41,531 bases of DNA. It comes from Gammaproteobacteria bacterium. Its GTDB lineage: Bacteria > Pseudomonadota > Gammaproteobacteria > Methylococcales > Methylomonadaceae. The DNA lies in assembly GCA_024277935.1 (NCBI GenBank), contig JAJRUF010000035.1, positions 1-41,531 on the forward strand. The letters are read 5' to 3'. Each line of letters opens with the position of its first letter. Position 1 is the first letter of the stretch. The translations under genes and the position numbers were made by a program. Shown here piece after piece: positions 1 to 8,887 of this stretch. The notes under the pieces are model-generated. The model did no database searches. It was not told the DNA's origin and saw only the letters and a program-made list of their open reading frames with translations.

Positions 1-642
1 CAATATTTGATAACCCTGTTACTTCCTGCCCAAAATTTTTAACGGCTAATACTTGGCAAAAAATGTAAGAAGAGAAGTAAGACAAACCTGCATTTTTAAT
101 ATGAATTACCTGACCAAAAAACTTTGTAATACTGTGCTAACATTATTATTAGCAGGCACAATCGCCCTGATATTCTAGTATATTCACCGACAAATCAGGC
201 CTATTCGACAGGATATTATTATCAAGTCATTTTGCCCCATTTCTCCTAGCTATTACCCGAATATTCAGGCATATTTGCCTGCTATTCAATTTATCATGTC
301 AAATTGCCTTGATAATTGATATTACCCACCGAATCAGGATTTTAAACACAAGCTAACTGTCACTCTAATTCCTTACCTGCCTTATGTCAATTAATCTACC
401 AAAAAATCTATTCCAGGATATGTTTGATACTTTGTGGCGCTTGCATTACACCCTTTATACAGAGCGAGCTTATTGTGATTAGGTTTCGAAGGCATGGGGC
501 AGGTTTCAGCCCACAGTTCTCGCTGAAATATAGCGGATCGAAGTTCACTCTATCAGATTTTAACCTGCATTCTTTAGTGCAAAAGCAGGCTAAAGCTTAC
601 ACCCCAATAATGGATAAACTTTTAAAATACAGATTTGACCCA
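1..642. other. Non-coding stretch downstream of ureG
   Basis: I see no convincing gene here. Open frames are short and lack ribosome binding sites, and the longest one runs antisense into the 3' end of ureG. Short inverted repeats are present: CAGGCA/TGCCTG at 266-281 with a 4-base loop, TTTCAGC/GCTGAAA at 504-528, and CCTGC/GCAGG at 564-589. The last could help end the minus-strand urease transcript, but no clean T-run follows. A frame from 101 codes for a short hydrophobic, signal-like peptide that stops at TAG (176-178) and stays open beyond it to about 322. It is possibly a gene remnant. Confidence 0.5.
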
Positions 643-1260
643 CTATCCAGCTATCAACATCCCCTGTTTAATAATAAAGTTTTCTATATTAGAAAGCCCT
701 TCATCGGTTTTTAAATTACTAAAAACAAAAGGCCTTTCCTTACGCATTTTTTTTGCATCACGATCCATCACCTCAAGAGAAGCGCCTACATAAGGTGCCA
801 AGTCAATCTTATTAATCACTAATAAATCAGATCGTGTAATCCCTGGCCCCCCTTTGCGTGGGATTTTATCTCCCGCAGAGACATCAATTACATAAATCGT
901 TAAATCTGCTAATTCAGGGCTGAATGTAGCACTTAGGTTATCGCCACCACTTTCCACCATCACAAAATCTAAATCAGGAAATTTTTCACATAAATCATCT
1001 ACAGCAGCCAAATTCATAGAAGCATCTTCACGAATAGCGGTATGAGGACAGCCTCCCGTTTCCACACCCACAATTCGATCCGCAGATAAAGCCTGGCTTC
1101 GGATAAGAAACTCTTGATCTTCACGGGTATAAATATCATTTGTGACTACACCAATCTGAAATTTATTACGCATACGCTTACATAAGGCATCCACTAAAGC
1201 TGTTTTCCCAGACCCAACCGGACCACCAATCCCTATTCTTAACACCTGTTTTTTTGACAT
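643..1260 (-). CDS. ureG: Urease accessory GTPase UreG
   Basis: UreG is the SIMIBI-class GTPase that powers nickel delivery into apo-urease together with UreE, UreF and UreD. The 205-residue product has the usual family length. The P-loop GGPVGSGKT is at residues 12-20. The nickel-binding Cys-Pro-His motif is C71-P72-H73, inside [16 protein letters not shown]. The GTPase features ESGGDNL and NKIDLA are also visible. It is the last gene of the urease operon, 9 bases after ureF, and ends in TAG at 643-645. Nothing in the sequence suggests loss of function. Confidence 0.97.
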   Translation of the reverse strand: MSKKQVLRIGIGGPVGSGKTALVDALCKRMRNKFQIGVVTNDIYTREDQEFLIRSQALSADRIVGVETGGCPHTAIREDASMNLAAVDDLCEKFPDLDFVMVESGGDNLSATFSPELADLTIYVIDVSAGDKIPRKGGPGITRSDLLVINKIDLAPYVGASLEVMDRDAKKMRKERPFVFSNLKTDEGLSNIENFIIKQGMLIAG

Positions 1261-1269
1261 TAATCTTCT

Positions 1270-1944
1270 CTATGATCGAAATAATCTTGAATATTGCATT
1301 TCATGACGGCTACTGGCTAATGCAAGACCAAATACACTGCCACCTAACTCATCATCTTTCAACGCTAGCCCTTGCTTTAATAAATTAGGCGTTTTTTTTG
1401 ATAACTCAAATATCAACTGCTGACCAGCTACTTGTCCTAATGGCACTAATTTAACTGCACACAGTATTTGATTTTCTAACCAGCTCCATATAAAACCAGC
1501 AAGTGTAGCGTGTTTTGGAATATTCCATTTTACAGCTGCAAAAGCAAATAGAGTTGCTTGAGTGGTATTTAATTTACGCTGCCATTGAGCCACTTCAGCG
1601 AAGTCCATGCCCACTAATAGCCTAGCCAGTGCTTGACCTGTTTGCCTGTCTTCAGCTCTAAGCTCTGAGGTTTCACGGTAAGCTAATAAAGTCGCACTCC
1701 ATTTTTCAATAGCTTCCATATCCTGTTGCTCCCAGGCATCATAAAGCCGTGAAAGAATGGGTAAATCAACCGTTAGCATACAATTCTCAAGGATACCTGA
1801 TATCCATTCACTAGCCTCGGCAGAATCTGTTATCCAGCCATCTTCCACTGCATGTTCAAAACCTTGTGAATAGCAATACATTCCAATGGGCAGACTTGGG
1901 CTGACTAATTGTAGCAAGCGCATTAGTGCTAAATCAGTGCTCAT
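1270..1944 (-). CDS. ureF: Urease accessory protein UreF
   Basis: UreF is the helical scaffold that links UreD-bound urease to UreG and acts on the GTPase step of nickel insertion. I start it at the ATG at 1944 (MSTDLALMRLLQL), giving 224 residues. An upstream in-frame start at 1995 would add 17 residues lying wholly inside the end of ureE and unlike the family. Family hallmarks include the N-terminal LLQLVSPSLPIG followed by YCYSQGFEHAVEDGWI, and a C-terminal region near SSRHEMQYSRLFRS. It overlaps the end of ureE by 11 bases, suggesting coupled translation. Confidence 0.93.
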   Translation of the reverse strand: MSTDLALMRLLQLVSPSLPIGMYCYSQGFEHAVEDGWITDSAEASEWISGILENCMLTVDLPILSRLYDAWEQQDMEAIEKWSATLLAYRETSELRAEDRQTGQALARLLVGMDFAEVAQWQRKLNTTQATLFAFAAVKWNIPKHATLAGFIWSWLENQILCAVKLVPLGQVAGQQLIFELSKKTPNLLKQGLALKDDELGGSVFGLALASSRHEMQYSRLFRS

Positions 1945-2368
1945 GGGTATGATATGCGCCCGCTTCAGGTTCAAACGGTAACATTTCATGTTCAACCTTT
2001 AAGCCTAAACCTTCTAGCATATGATCAAGCACATGGTCACTAAGAAAACGTAGCTCTGCATCTAAAATCTGCAAAGAAACATGTCGATTACCTAAGTGAT
2101 AACAAGCTTTAGAAAAAGTGACAGCATCGGTACTACGCATTACTGAAACAGACTCATCTGCCGCTTTAATTAAAACGTTATAATTATCTGGCCCTGTTAA
2201 AACCATACCCGAACGTAATATATGCCCGCGTGAGAAGAACAAGCCTACTTGTTTACCCTTTTCTGTGGTGGCAGAAAACCTACTTTTCTGCCGCAAATCA
2301 AAAGCTATCGTTAAAGTATCATCAACCGATACACTTGACTGAGCTATTTCAGTTAATTCAATCATCAT
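1934..2368 (-). CDS. ureE: Urease accessory nickel chaperone UreE
   Basis: UreE is the dimeric nickel metallochaperone that hands Ni to UreG. The product is about 144 residues with a short histidine-containing tail (AYHTHEH) that can bind nickel, much less His-rich than the Klebsiella tail. The central GHILRSGMVL and the CYHLGNRHVSLQI stretch fit the peptide-binding and metal-binding domains. Start choice: TTG at 2371 and ATGs at 2368 and 2365 follow each other in frame. I use the ATG at 2368, which overlaps the ureC stop as TGATG, a layout typical of coupled translation. Confidence 0.92.
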   Translation of the reverse strand: MMIELTEIAQSSVSVDDTLTIAFDLRQKSRFSATTEKGKQVGLFFSRGHILRSGMVLTGPDNYNVLIKAADESVSVMRSTDAVTFSKACYHLGNRHVSLQILDAELRFLSDHVLDHMLEGLGLKVEHEMLPFEPEAGAYHTHEH

Positions 2369-4071
2369 CAAAATAAAAAATAACGTTGTGAGAAGGGTAA
2401 ACTTTCTGCTGGTTCACAGCTTAGCAAAATACCATCGGCTTTTACTGTATACAGTTGTGGATCTACTTCAATATTCGGTTGATAGAAATTATGCAACATA
2501 TCTTTTTTACCAATATTACGCGTATTAGCAACAATACCTATTTTTGAATTTAACTTTATCTTTGATACCAGGTCATTTTCCATCGCTATTTTCGGTAAAA
2601 ACAGCATTGAGGTGTTATGGCAAGCGCTACCAAAAGCGCTAAACATTGAGCGATAATGTACGGGTTGCGGTGTCGGAATGGAGGCATTAGGGTCTCCCAT
2701 GGGTGCAGCGGCAATCATCCCTCCTTTTAATATAAGACTTGGTTTGACACCAAAAAAAGCAGGATCCCATAGTACTAAGTCAGCCAGTTTTCCTTTTTCG
2801 ATAGAGCCAACTTCATGGGAAATACCATGACTAATTGCTCGATTAATGGTGTATTTAGCAATATAGCGTTTGATTCTAAAGTTATCATTTTGAGTTGAAT
2901 CTTCGGATAAACTGCCACGTTGAACTTTCATCTTATGAGCCGTTTGCCAAGTCCTAATAATCACCTCACCCACACGCCCCATTGCTTGAGAATCTGATGC
3001 GATCATTGAAAAAGCCCCCAGATCATGCAAAATATCTTCCGCCGCAATGGTCTCTCTACGAATACGAGATTCCGCAAAAGCAACATCTTCTGCAATATTT
3101 GGATCAAGGTGATGACACACCATTAACATATCTAAATGCTCATCAACCGTATTAACCGTATAAGGCCGAGTAGGATTAGTCGATGATGGTAGAACATTTG
3201 CGGCACCACAGGCTTTAATAATATCAGGCGCATGCCCTCCACCTGCTCCTTCAGTATGATAGGTATGAATAGTGCGATCTTTAAAAGCCGCTAAAGTATC
3301 TTCAACAAACCCCGACTCATTTAAAGTGTCTGTATGTATCGCAACTTGAACATCAAACCGTTCGGCAACCGATAAGCAACAATCAATAGAAGCAGGTGTT
3401 GTGCCCCAGTCTTCATGTAATTTTAATCCCATAGCACCCGCTCTTAGCTGTTCCTCAAGAGCAACGGGCAAACTAGCATTCCCTTTCCCTAACAAACCAA
3501 AGTTCATGGGAAAAGTGTCCAAGGATTGTAGCATCCGGTGTATATTCCAAGGCCCTGGCGTACAAGTTGTTGCATTTGTCCCTGTTGCTGGTCCTGTTCC
3601 GCCACCCAACATAGTGGTAACGCCTGACATCAAAGCTTCTTCAATCTGCTGAGGGCAAATAAAGTGAATATGGGCATCAATTGCTCCGGCAGTAAGGATT
3701 TTCCCCTCTCCTGCGATTATTTCCGTCCCAGGCCCAATTATAATATCAACGCCCTGTTGTATATCAGGGTTCCCCGCTTTACCAATCGTAGCAATTCGAC
3801 CGTCTTTAATTCCAACATCCGCCTTAATAATTCCCCAGTGATCAATAATTAAAGCATTGGTAATCACCAGATCCATTGCAATGCTTGAATCACATTGACT
3901 CTGCCCCATACCATCACGAATAACCTTGCCACCACCAAACTTTACTTCATCACCATATACGGTACGATCTTCTTCGACTTGTAGAAACAACTCACTATCA
4001 GCTAATCGAACTCGATCACCAACGGTTGGGCCAAACATTTCCACATAGGCCTGACGGTCAATTTTACTCAT
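2368..4071 (-). CDS. ureC: Urease alpha subunit (catalytic)
   Basis: This is the catalytic subunit of nickel urease, which hydrolyses urea to ammonia and carbamate in the cytoplasm. At 567 residues it is full length. Counting residues puts the ligands at the positions known for Klebsiella urease: H134 and H136 in IDAHIHF, the carbamylated lysine K217 in [10 protein letters not shown]246, H272 and D360, with the catalytic flap histidine H320 in MVCHHLD. All active-site residues are intact, so an active enzyme is expected. The start overlaps the ureB stop (ATGA), and the gene is coupled to ureE downstream. Confidence 0.98.
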   Translation of the reverse strand: MSKIDRQAYVEMFGPTVGDRVRLADSELFLQVEEDRTVYGDEVKFGGGKVIRDGMGQSQCDSSIAMDLVITNALIIDHWGIIKADVGIKDGRIATIGKAGNPDIQQGVDIIIGPGTEIIAGEGKILTAGAIDAHIHFICPQQIEEALMSGVTTMLGGGTGPATGTNATTCTPGPWNIHRMLQSLDTFPMNFGLLGKGNASLPVALEEQLRAGAMGLKLHEDWGTTPASIDCCLSVAERFDVQVAIHTDTLNESGFVEDTLAAFKDRTIHTYHTEGAGGGHAPDIIKACGAANVLPSSTNPTRPYTVNTVDEHLDMLMVCHHLDPNIAEDVAFAESRIRRETIAAEDILHDLGAFSMIASDSQAMGRVGEVIIRTWQTAHKMKVQRGSLSEDSTQNDNFRIKRYIAKYTINRAISHGISHEVGSIEKGKLADLVLWDPAFFGVKPSLILKGGMIAAAPMGDPNASIPTPQPVHYRSMFSAFGSACHNTSMLFLPKIAMENDLVSKIKLNSKIGIVANTRNIGKKDMLHNFYQPNIEVDPQLYTVKADGILLSCEPAESLPFSQRYFLF

Positions 4072-4397
4072 GTCTGATTCTCCTTTACAACATTTAGGCT
4101 TCCCATAATTTCTTGTCTAAAACCATAAATATTACCTAAGCCCGTATAAGGCACTAACTGTATATTGCGCTCCTGGCCTGGTTCAAACCGAGTTGCTGTA
4201 CCTGCTGGAATATCTAGGCGGTAACCCAAGGTTTTTTTTCGATCAAATTTAAGCGCGGGATTAGTCTCATAAAAATGATAATGGGACCCTATTTGAATTG
4301 GTCGGTCACCTGAGTTTGAGACATCAATATTAATAACAACAAGATCTGCATTTAACTCAATATCATCCTCAGCAACTACTACTTCACCTGGAATCAT
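4068..4397 (-). CDS. ureB: Urease beta subunit
   Basis: This is the small structural beta subunit of the bacterial three-subunit urease. The 109 residues match the family. It begins MIPGEVVV and contains the conserved core [19 protein letters not shown], then the FDR and [15 protein letters not shown] segments that pack against UreC. It sits 8 bases after ureA and overlaps the start of ureC by 4 bases. Separate ureA and ureB genes rule out the fused arrangement seen in Helicobacter. Confidence 0.97.
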   Translation of the reverse strand: MIPGEVVVAEDDIELNADLVVINIDVSNSGDRPIQIGSHYHFYETNPALKFDRKKTLGYRLDIPAGTATRFEPGQERNIQLVPYTGLGNIYGFRQEIMGSLNVVKENQT

Positions 4398-4405
4398 ATA
4401 TACCT

Positions 4406-4708
4406 CTATTCAATTGGGTTGTGGATAGTGACCAGTTTGGTCCCATCAGGAAAAGTTGCCTCGACCTGAACATCAGGAAGCATTTCACAAATACCTTCCA
4501 TTACATCATCTCGATTAAGTAAAGTTCGCCCGTATTCCATTAAACTGGCAACTGTTTGACCATCCCTTGCTCCTTCCATAACAGCAGCAGAAATATAAGC
4601 AATAGCCTCGGGGTAATTTAATTTAAGACCGCGAGCTTTTCGCCTTTCTGCAAGTAAACCGGCTGTAAAAATTAATAATTTATCTTTTTCACGTGGAGAG
4701 AGTTGCAT
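4406..4708 (-). CDS. ureA: Urease gamma subunit
   Basis: This is the small structural gamma subunit of urease. At 100 residues it has the standard length. Recognisable family segments are [14 protein letters not shown] at the N-terminus, [19 protein letters not shown] in the middle, and the C-terminal [14 protein letters not shown]. It lies 15 bases downstream of ureD and 8 bases upstream of ureB on the same strand. No anomaly was seen. Confidence 0.97.
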   Translation of the reverse strand: MQLSPREKDKLLIFTAGLLAERRKARGLKLNYPEAIAYISAAVMEGARDGQTVASLMEYGRTLLNRDDVMEGICEMLPDVQVEATFPDGTKLVTIHNPIE

Positions 4709-4723
4709 AATTTACCTTACGTT

Positions 4724-5584
4724 TCAGGTTGCCCAAATTCGGGGAGTATAGCCTGGTTTGTTTATAGTATCAGGACGTATTATGGCACGCACACTTTCAA
4801 AAAATTGCCTGATAGGGGCTGTTTTATGAGCAGTTGCCCGACAAATCAATAAATCATCTATCAAAGTAACCCCCATGCCAGTGGAATCACCAATCATCTC
4901 CCTGACAGCTTCCAAACAAACAGTTGATGCTCCTACGGCAAAAAAGCTTCCAAAGCTTGAATATTGATTTAAGCCCCACCGTGCAACAAAAGTCTCAGAA
5001 TCTATACGCATTTTTTCCAAAAATAAAGGGGATTTATTACGATAGATTTGCCAGTTCAAAAACACTTCTCCTTGCATAAACCCTTCACCTGCCGCTGGCC
5101 GACCTAAAGCGACTATTTCCCAGCCGATAAATCGTGCATTTGTTTCCAGCTCAATTCGAACATCCGATACCAGCTGCGCCCCTTCAAATACAATAGTTTC
5201 TTGTGGTAGCCATTCTAAACTAGCGTGGTTATTCACTTTTATCAAAGTTTTTTGTACCGCTTGCTTCCTCTCGCTACGATAAATTTTCCCAGCACCTGGT
5301 GTAGTAATTAAAGCTTCAGCCCCTTTATCAACATGAACATTAATAGTTAATTGATCCCCACCCACAATGCCGCCTGGGGGATGCAAGATATATACATGGC
5401 AAACTTCTGCTTCTGGGTAAAAAGGCCGCTGTACCGTTAAAGGTCCATAATGACTGCGTTTAGACAATAATGTTTTATGTTGCCCTCGAATAAAACCCAA
5501 ATCTAAATTAGCCTTCCACCCTTGATGATTTACATAGTCATTATTTGAATTTACAGCTACAAAACTAACAGGCTCAGATAACAT
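4724..5584 (-). CDS. ureD: Urease accessory protein UreD
   Basis: UreD (also called UreH) is the scaffold that binds apo-urease directly and recruits UreF and UreG for nickel insertion. The product is 286 residues. Family landmarks are the N-terminal GWKANLDLGF, then HYGPLTVQRPFYPE, HPPGGIVGGDQL, and TTPGAGKIYRS followed by LEWLPQETIVF. It starts 4 bases after the stop of the hupE/ureJ-type gene. Its position ahead of ureA gives the common ureDABCEFG order. Confidence 0.95.
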   Translation of the reverse strand: MLSEPVSFVAVNSNNDYVNHQGWKANLDLGFIRGQHKTLLSKRSHYGPLTVQRPFYPEAEVCHVYILHPPGGIVGGDQLTINVHVDKGAEALITTPGAGKIYRSERKQAVQKTLIKVNNHASLEWLPQETIVFEGAQLVSDVRIELETNARFIGWEIVALGRPAAGEGFMQGEVFLNWQIYRNKSPLFLEKMRIDSETFVARWGLNQYSSFGSFFAVGASTVCLEAVREMIGDSTGMGVTLIDDLLICRATAHKTAPIRQFFESVRAIIRPDTINKPGYTPRIWAT

Positions 5585-5588
5585 ATCA

Positions 5589-6179
5589 TCAAATGCTAAC
5601 TAGAAAAGCTATACCAGCAAAGGTACAAATCCAGCCAAAAATATTTCTTACCTGCTTTTGGATTACGAGGCTAAAAAAGCCTGTAAGTATTCCTATAGCA
5701 AGCAATAGAGTTGTCGCCAATAAAAAACCAGTCACATATCCTCCTGCACCTGATTGATGACTAATTTCTGCTGCGTGAACATAGCCATGTGAAATGGCAA
5801 ATAGGCTAATCAAACTACTTGCAACGCTAGTCGACAAATGTTTATTCCATAATAATATAAAACCACATAGCAACACAGAAAGAGCAACCCCCCTCTCCAT
5901 CCCCGCAATTTCTATACCCATAAAATTAAATATAGCGCCAACAGTCATCGCTAATAAAAATACCACTGGGAATAAGCAAACTCGATAGCCTTTTGATACG
6001 GCAGCCCATAAACCAATAGAAATCATTACTAATAAATGGTCTACTCCTAAAAAGGGATGACTAAAACCATCTATTACACCGCTTAGGTGTCCTGTACCTG
6101 TATGTGCATAGGCTGACACAGGTAGAAGTGATAAAACCCAGCCTATTAAAATAATGTTCACTTGTTTTGCTGTATTCAT
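5589..6179 (-). CDS. HupE/UreJ family membrane protein
   Basis: This is a small polytopic inner-membrane protein of 196 residues with a cleavable-looking signal segment (LLPVSAYA) and about six hydrophobic helices. The family signature is HPFLGVDHLLVMISIGLWA, whose His and Asp residues are thought to bind nickel. A second histidine-bearing stretch, ISHGYVHAAE, lies near residue 129. HupE/UreJ proteins accompany nickel hydrogenases and ureases and are believed to bring in Ni2+. Its place between urtE and ureD, with gaps of 12 and 4 bases, supports nickel supply to this urease. Transport itself is inferred from family and context. A good GAGGT ribosome site precedes the ATG. Confidence 0.9.
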   Translation of the reverse strand: MNTAKQVNIILIGWVLSLLPVSAYAHTGTGHLSGVIDGFSHPFLGVDHLLVMISIGLWAAVSKGYRVCLFPVVFLLAMTVGAIFNFMGIEIAGMERGVALSVLLCGFILLWNKHLSTSVASSLISLFAISHGYVHAAEISHQSGAGGYVTGFLLATTLLLAIGILTGFFSLVIQKQVRNIFGWICTFAGIAFLVSI

Positions 6180-6191
6180 AATTACCTCATC

Positions 6192-6965
6192 TTATACGGT
6201 TAAATATTGTTTAACGATGACATCACTCAATTCGGGCATCTTTCCTGCCGAAACACGCCTTCCTCGTTCTAAAATACAAAACTGGTCAGCCACTTTTCGT
6301 GCAAAAGGCAGTTTTTGTTCAACTAAAAGTACCGTCACCCCTAATTCTTTATTAATTTTAGAAACTGCATCATGAATTTCAGACTTTGTTTCTTTAACGA
6401 CTGAATTGGGAGTGCCTTTATTACGGTTTAATCGGATAATCACATCACCAATTTCACTCACAATATTTGGCTGAATTCCCTCTGTAGGTTCATCTAAAAT
6501 TAATAATTTAGGGTTAAGTACCAATGCCCGCCCAATAGCTAATTGTTGCTGTTGTCCACCGGATAAATCTCCCCCACGCCGGTTGAGCATTTGCTTTAAA
6601 ACTGGGAAAATTTCATATATTTCCTCAGGAACTTTTTTTATACCTATTTTTGCAGCAGCACGTAAGCCTGTTTTTAAATTTTCCTCTACCGTTAATAATG
6701 GAAAAATTTCTCGTCCTTGGGGTACATAGCCAATGCCTAGTTCTGCACGCATTTCAGGTTTGGCCGAGCTAATATCTTCACCAGCAATTTTAATAATGCC
6801 ATCCCTTACGGGTATCAAGCCCATAATACTTTTTAATAAGGTTGTTTTACCCACCCCATTACGCCCCATTAAACACATACATGCACCGGCAGGCACCTCT
6901 AAACTCAAATCCCATAAGATATGACTTTCACCATAATATTGATTTACAGCTGAAATACTTAACAT
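6192..6965 (-). CDS. urtE: Urea ABC transporter ATP-binding protein UrtE
   Basis: This is one of two ATPases of the urea importer, of the LivF type. With the ATG at 6965 (a GTG lies just before it) the product is 257 residues, longer than the roughly 230 usual for UrtE. Walker A GRNGVGKTT is at 34-42, the signature LSGGQQQQ starts at 134, and Walker B LLILDEP is at 154-160. The switch position reads VEQ, as is common in this branch. The extra length sits between Walker B and VEQ, where EIGDVIIRLNRNKG (171-184) is followed by the similar EIHDAVSKINKELG (196-209), which looks like a helix duplication. The start overlaps the urtD stop as TGATG. Confidence 0.93.
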   Translation of the reverse strand: MLSISAVNQYYGESHILWDLSLEVPAGACMCLMGRNGVGKTTLLKSIMGLIPVRDGIIKIAGEDISSAKPEMRAELGIGYVPQGREIFPLLTVEENLKTGLRAAAKIGIKKVPEEIYEIFPVLKQMLNRRGGDLSGGQQQQLAIGRALVLNPKLLILDEPTEGIQPNIVSEIGDVIIRLNRNKGTPNSVVKETKSEIHDAVSKINKELGVTVLLVEQKLPFARKVADQFCILERGRRVSAGKMPELSDVIVKQYLTV

Positions 6966-7798
6966 CACTCCCCCAAATAGACCTGAATGACGCGAGGGTC
7001 ATTTTGAACCTCATCCATCGTTCCTTCAGTTAAAACAGAACCTTCGTGTAATACGGTTACTTTTTTTGCAATACTGCGTACAAACTCCATATCATGTTCA
7101 ACAACAATTACTGAATGTTTGCCCTGCAGGGAAAGGAGTAATTCAGCTGTCCGGTCAATTTCCTGGTGAGTCATTCCTGCAACGGGTTCATCTACTAACA
7201 TCACTTTCGGTTCCTGTATCAATAACATGCCAATTTCCAGCCATTGTTTTTGTCCATGAGAAAGAATTCCTGCTAATTGCCCTTTAAGAGACATAATACC
7301 TATAATTTCAAGCACTTCATCAATACGATCTCGTTGTTCTCCTGTCAATGTTGCAAGCAAAGTAATCCATGCCCCTTTATCTGCTTTCATTGATAATTCA
7401 AGGTTCTCAAATACAGTTAAATTTTCAAATACACTGGGTTTTTGAAATTTACGACATATCCCCGCTTGAGCAATAGCAGGCTCATCCATCTGTAATAAAT
7501 CTATAGTTTGACCAAAATAAACGGATCCATTATCTGGACGTGTCTTACCGGTAATCACATCCATTAAAGTCGTTTTACCCGCTCCATTAGGCCCAATTAA
7601 ACAACGCAACTCACCATCGTCTATATAAAGTGACAGCTTATTTAAGGCTTTAAAGCCATCAAAACTAACACTGACATCTTCCATGTATAAAACAGTTTTA
7701 TGCGACACATCAAGCTTTTTATCACCTACAGGTGTGCGATTCATAAAACTGAAGCTTTGATACCTGTTAAGCCTAGGCTCTTTAGCATTATTTAACAT
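6965..7798 (-). CDS. urtD: Urea ABC transporter ATP-binding protein UrtD
   Basis: This is the second ATPase of the urea importer, of the LivG type, with 277 residues from the ATG at 7798 (a GTG start at 7801 would add one residue). Visible motifs are Walker A GPNGAGKTT, the signature LSHGQKQWLEIG, Walker B VMLVDEP with VAGMTHQE, and the switch histidine in VVEHDMEFV. About 35 residues precede the conserved nucleotide-binding fold, and a later start inside them is possible. It overlaps urtC upstream and urtE downstream in the same TGATG manner, implying tightly coupled translation. Confidence 0.95.
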   Translation of the reverse strand: MLNNAKEPRLNRYQSFSFMNRTPVGDKKLDVSHKTVLYMEDVSVSFDGFKALNKLSLYIDDGELRCLIGPNGAGKTTLMDVITGKTRPDNGSVYFGQTIDLLQMDEPAIAQAGICRKFQKPSVFENLTVFENLELSMKADKGAWITLLATLTGEQRDRIDEVLEIIGIMSLKGQLAGILSHGQKQWLEIGMLLIQEPKVMLVDEPVAGMTHQEIDRTAELLLSLQGKHSVIVVEHDMEFVRSIAKKVTVLHEGSVLTEGTMDEVQNDPRVIQVYLGE

Positions 7799-8886
7799 CA
7801 CACATTCTCCTGTGTTTTACGTTTCCATAAACCCACTAATCCATCAGGTAAAAATATGGTGACTAAAATAAAAGCCGCTCCTAAAGTAAATAACCACACT
7901 TCAGGAAATAACCCTGTCATCACTGTTTTTCCATAATTAACAATAATTGCACCGATAATTGCACCATACAATGACCCTCGTCCACCAACAGCCACCCAAA
8001 CTACAATTTCTAAGGAGATTAAAGGTGAAAATTCGCTGGGGTTAATAATCCCGACTTGAGGCACATAAAGAGCACCCGCTAAACCCGCCAACATTGCTGA
8101 AAATACAAACACCCATAACTTGAACATCTCTACTCGGTAACCCAGAAATCTGACTCTTGATTCTTGATCACGTATTGCCGTCACCACTCGTCCCAGTCGA
8201 GTTCTTACCACCCAGCGACTCACAAGAAAGCTACTCATTAAAGCTGTGCCGGTACACATTAATAAAAAAGCGCGTACGACATCGGATTGCAAATTAAACC
8301 CTAATATATCTTTAAAATCAGTTAGCCCGTTATTGCCACCAAAACCCATTTCATTTCTAAAGAATGCTAACAACAAGGCATAGGTCAAAGCCTGACTAAT
8401 AATTGATAGGTAAACGCCTGTCACACGTGAACGAAAAGTTAACCAACCAAATATAAAGGCTAAAGTACCAGGGACAACAAATACCATTAACATGGCAAAT
8501 GGAAAAATATCAAAACCACTCCAATACCAAGGCAGTTCTTTCCAGTCTAAAAACACCATAAAATCAGGTAATATGGGGTCGCCATACACACCTCTATCCC
8601 CAATTTGACGCATTAAGTACATGCCCATTGCATAACCACCTAAAGCAAAAAATGCACCTTGCCCAAGCACCAAAATACCACAATAACCCCAGACTAAATC
8701 AAGTGATAAGGCTAATATTGCAAAACATAGGTATTTTCCAATCAAGGAAACCGTATAAGCTGAAAAATAAAAAATTGAACCCTCAGGAAAAATCAAATTA
8801 CACACTGGAATAATCAAAGTCACTGCTAACAATACTATGAGTACCCACTGACTTTCTTTATCATTTTCTAAAAATTTCAGTAACAT
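7798..8886 (-). CDS. urtC: Urea ABC transporter permease UrtC
   Basis: This is an inner-membrane permease of the urea importer (LivM-like, BPD_transp_2 family). I place the start at the ATG at 8886 (MLLKFLENDKESQW), one base after the urtB stop, giving 362 residues. A longer frame from 8928 would run inside urtB and adds residues atypical of the family. Multiple hydrophobic helices are obvious. Conserved stretches include ALSLDLVWGYCGILVLGQGAFF, FGGNNGLTDF and the coupling-helix region VTAIRDQESRVRFLGY. It forms the channel together with UrtB. Confidence 0.95.
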   Translation of the reverse strand: MLLKFLENDKESQWVLIVLLAVTLIIPVCNLIFPEGSIFYFSAYTVSLIGKYLCFAILALSLDLVWGYCGILVLGQGAFFALGGYAMGMYLMRQIGDRGVYGDPILPDFMVFLDWKELPWYWSGFDIFPFAMLMVFVVPGTLAFIFGWLTFRSRVTGVYLSIISQALTYALLLAFFRNEMGFGGNNGLTDFKDILGFNLQSDVVRAFLLMCTGTALMSSFLVSRWVVRTRLGRVVTAIRDQESRVRFLGYRVEMFKLWVFVFSAMLAGLAGALYVPQVGIINPSEFSPLISLEIVVWVAVGGRGSLYGAIIGAIIVNYGKTVMTGLFPEVWLFTLGAAFILVTIFLPDGLVGLWKRKTQENV

Positions 8887-8887
8887 C

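Noticed and set aside
424-714. Open frame of 96 codons on the plus strand
   Set aside because: It overlaps the 3' end of ureG antisense, has no ribosome site and no recognisable domain.
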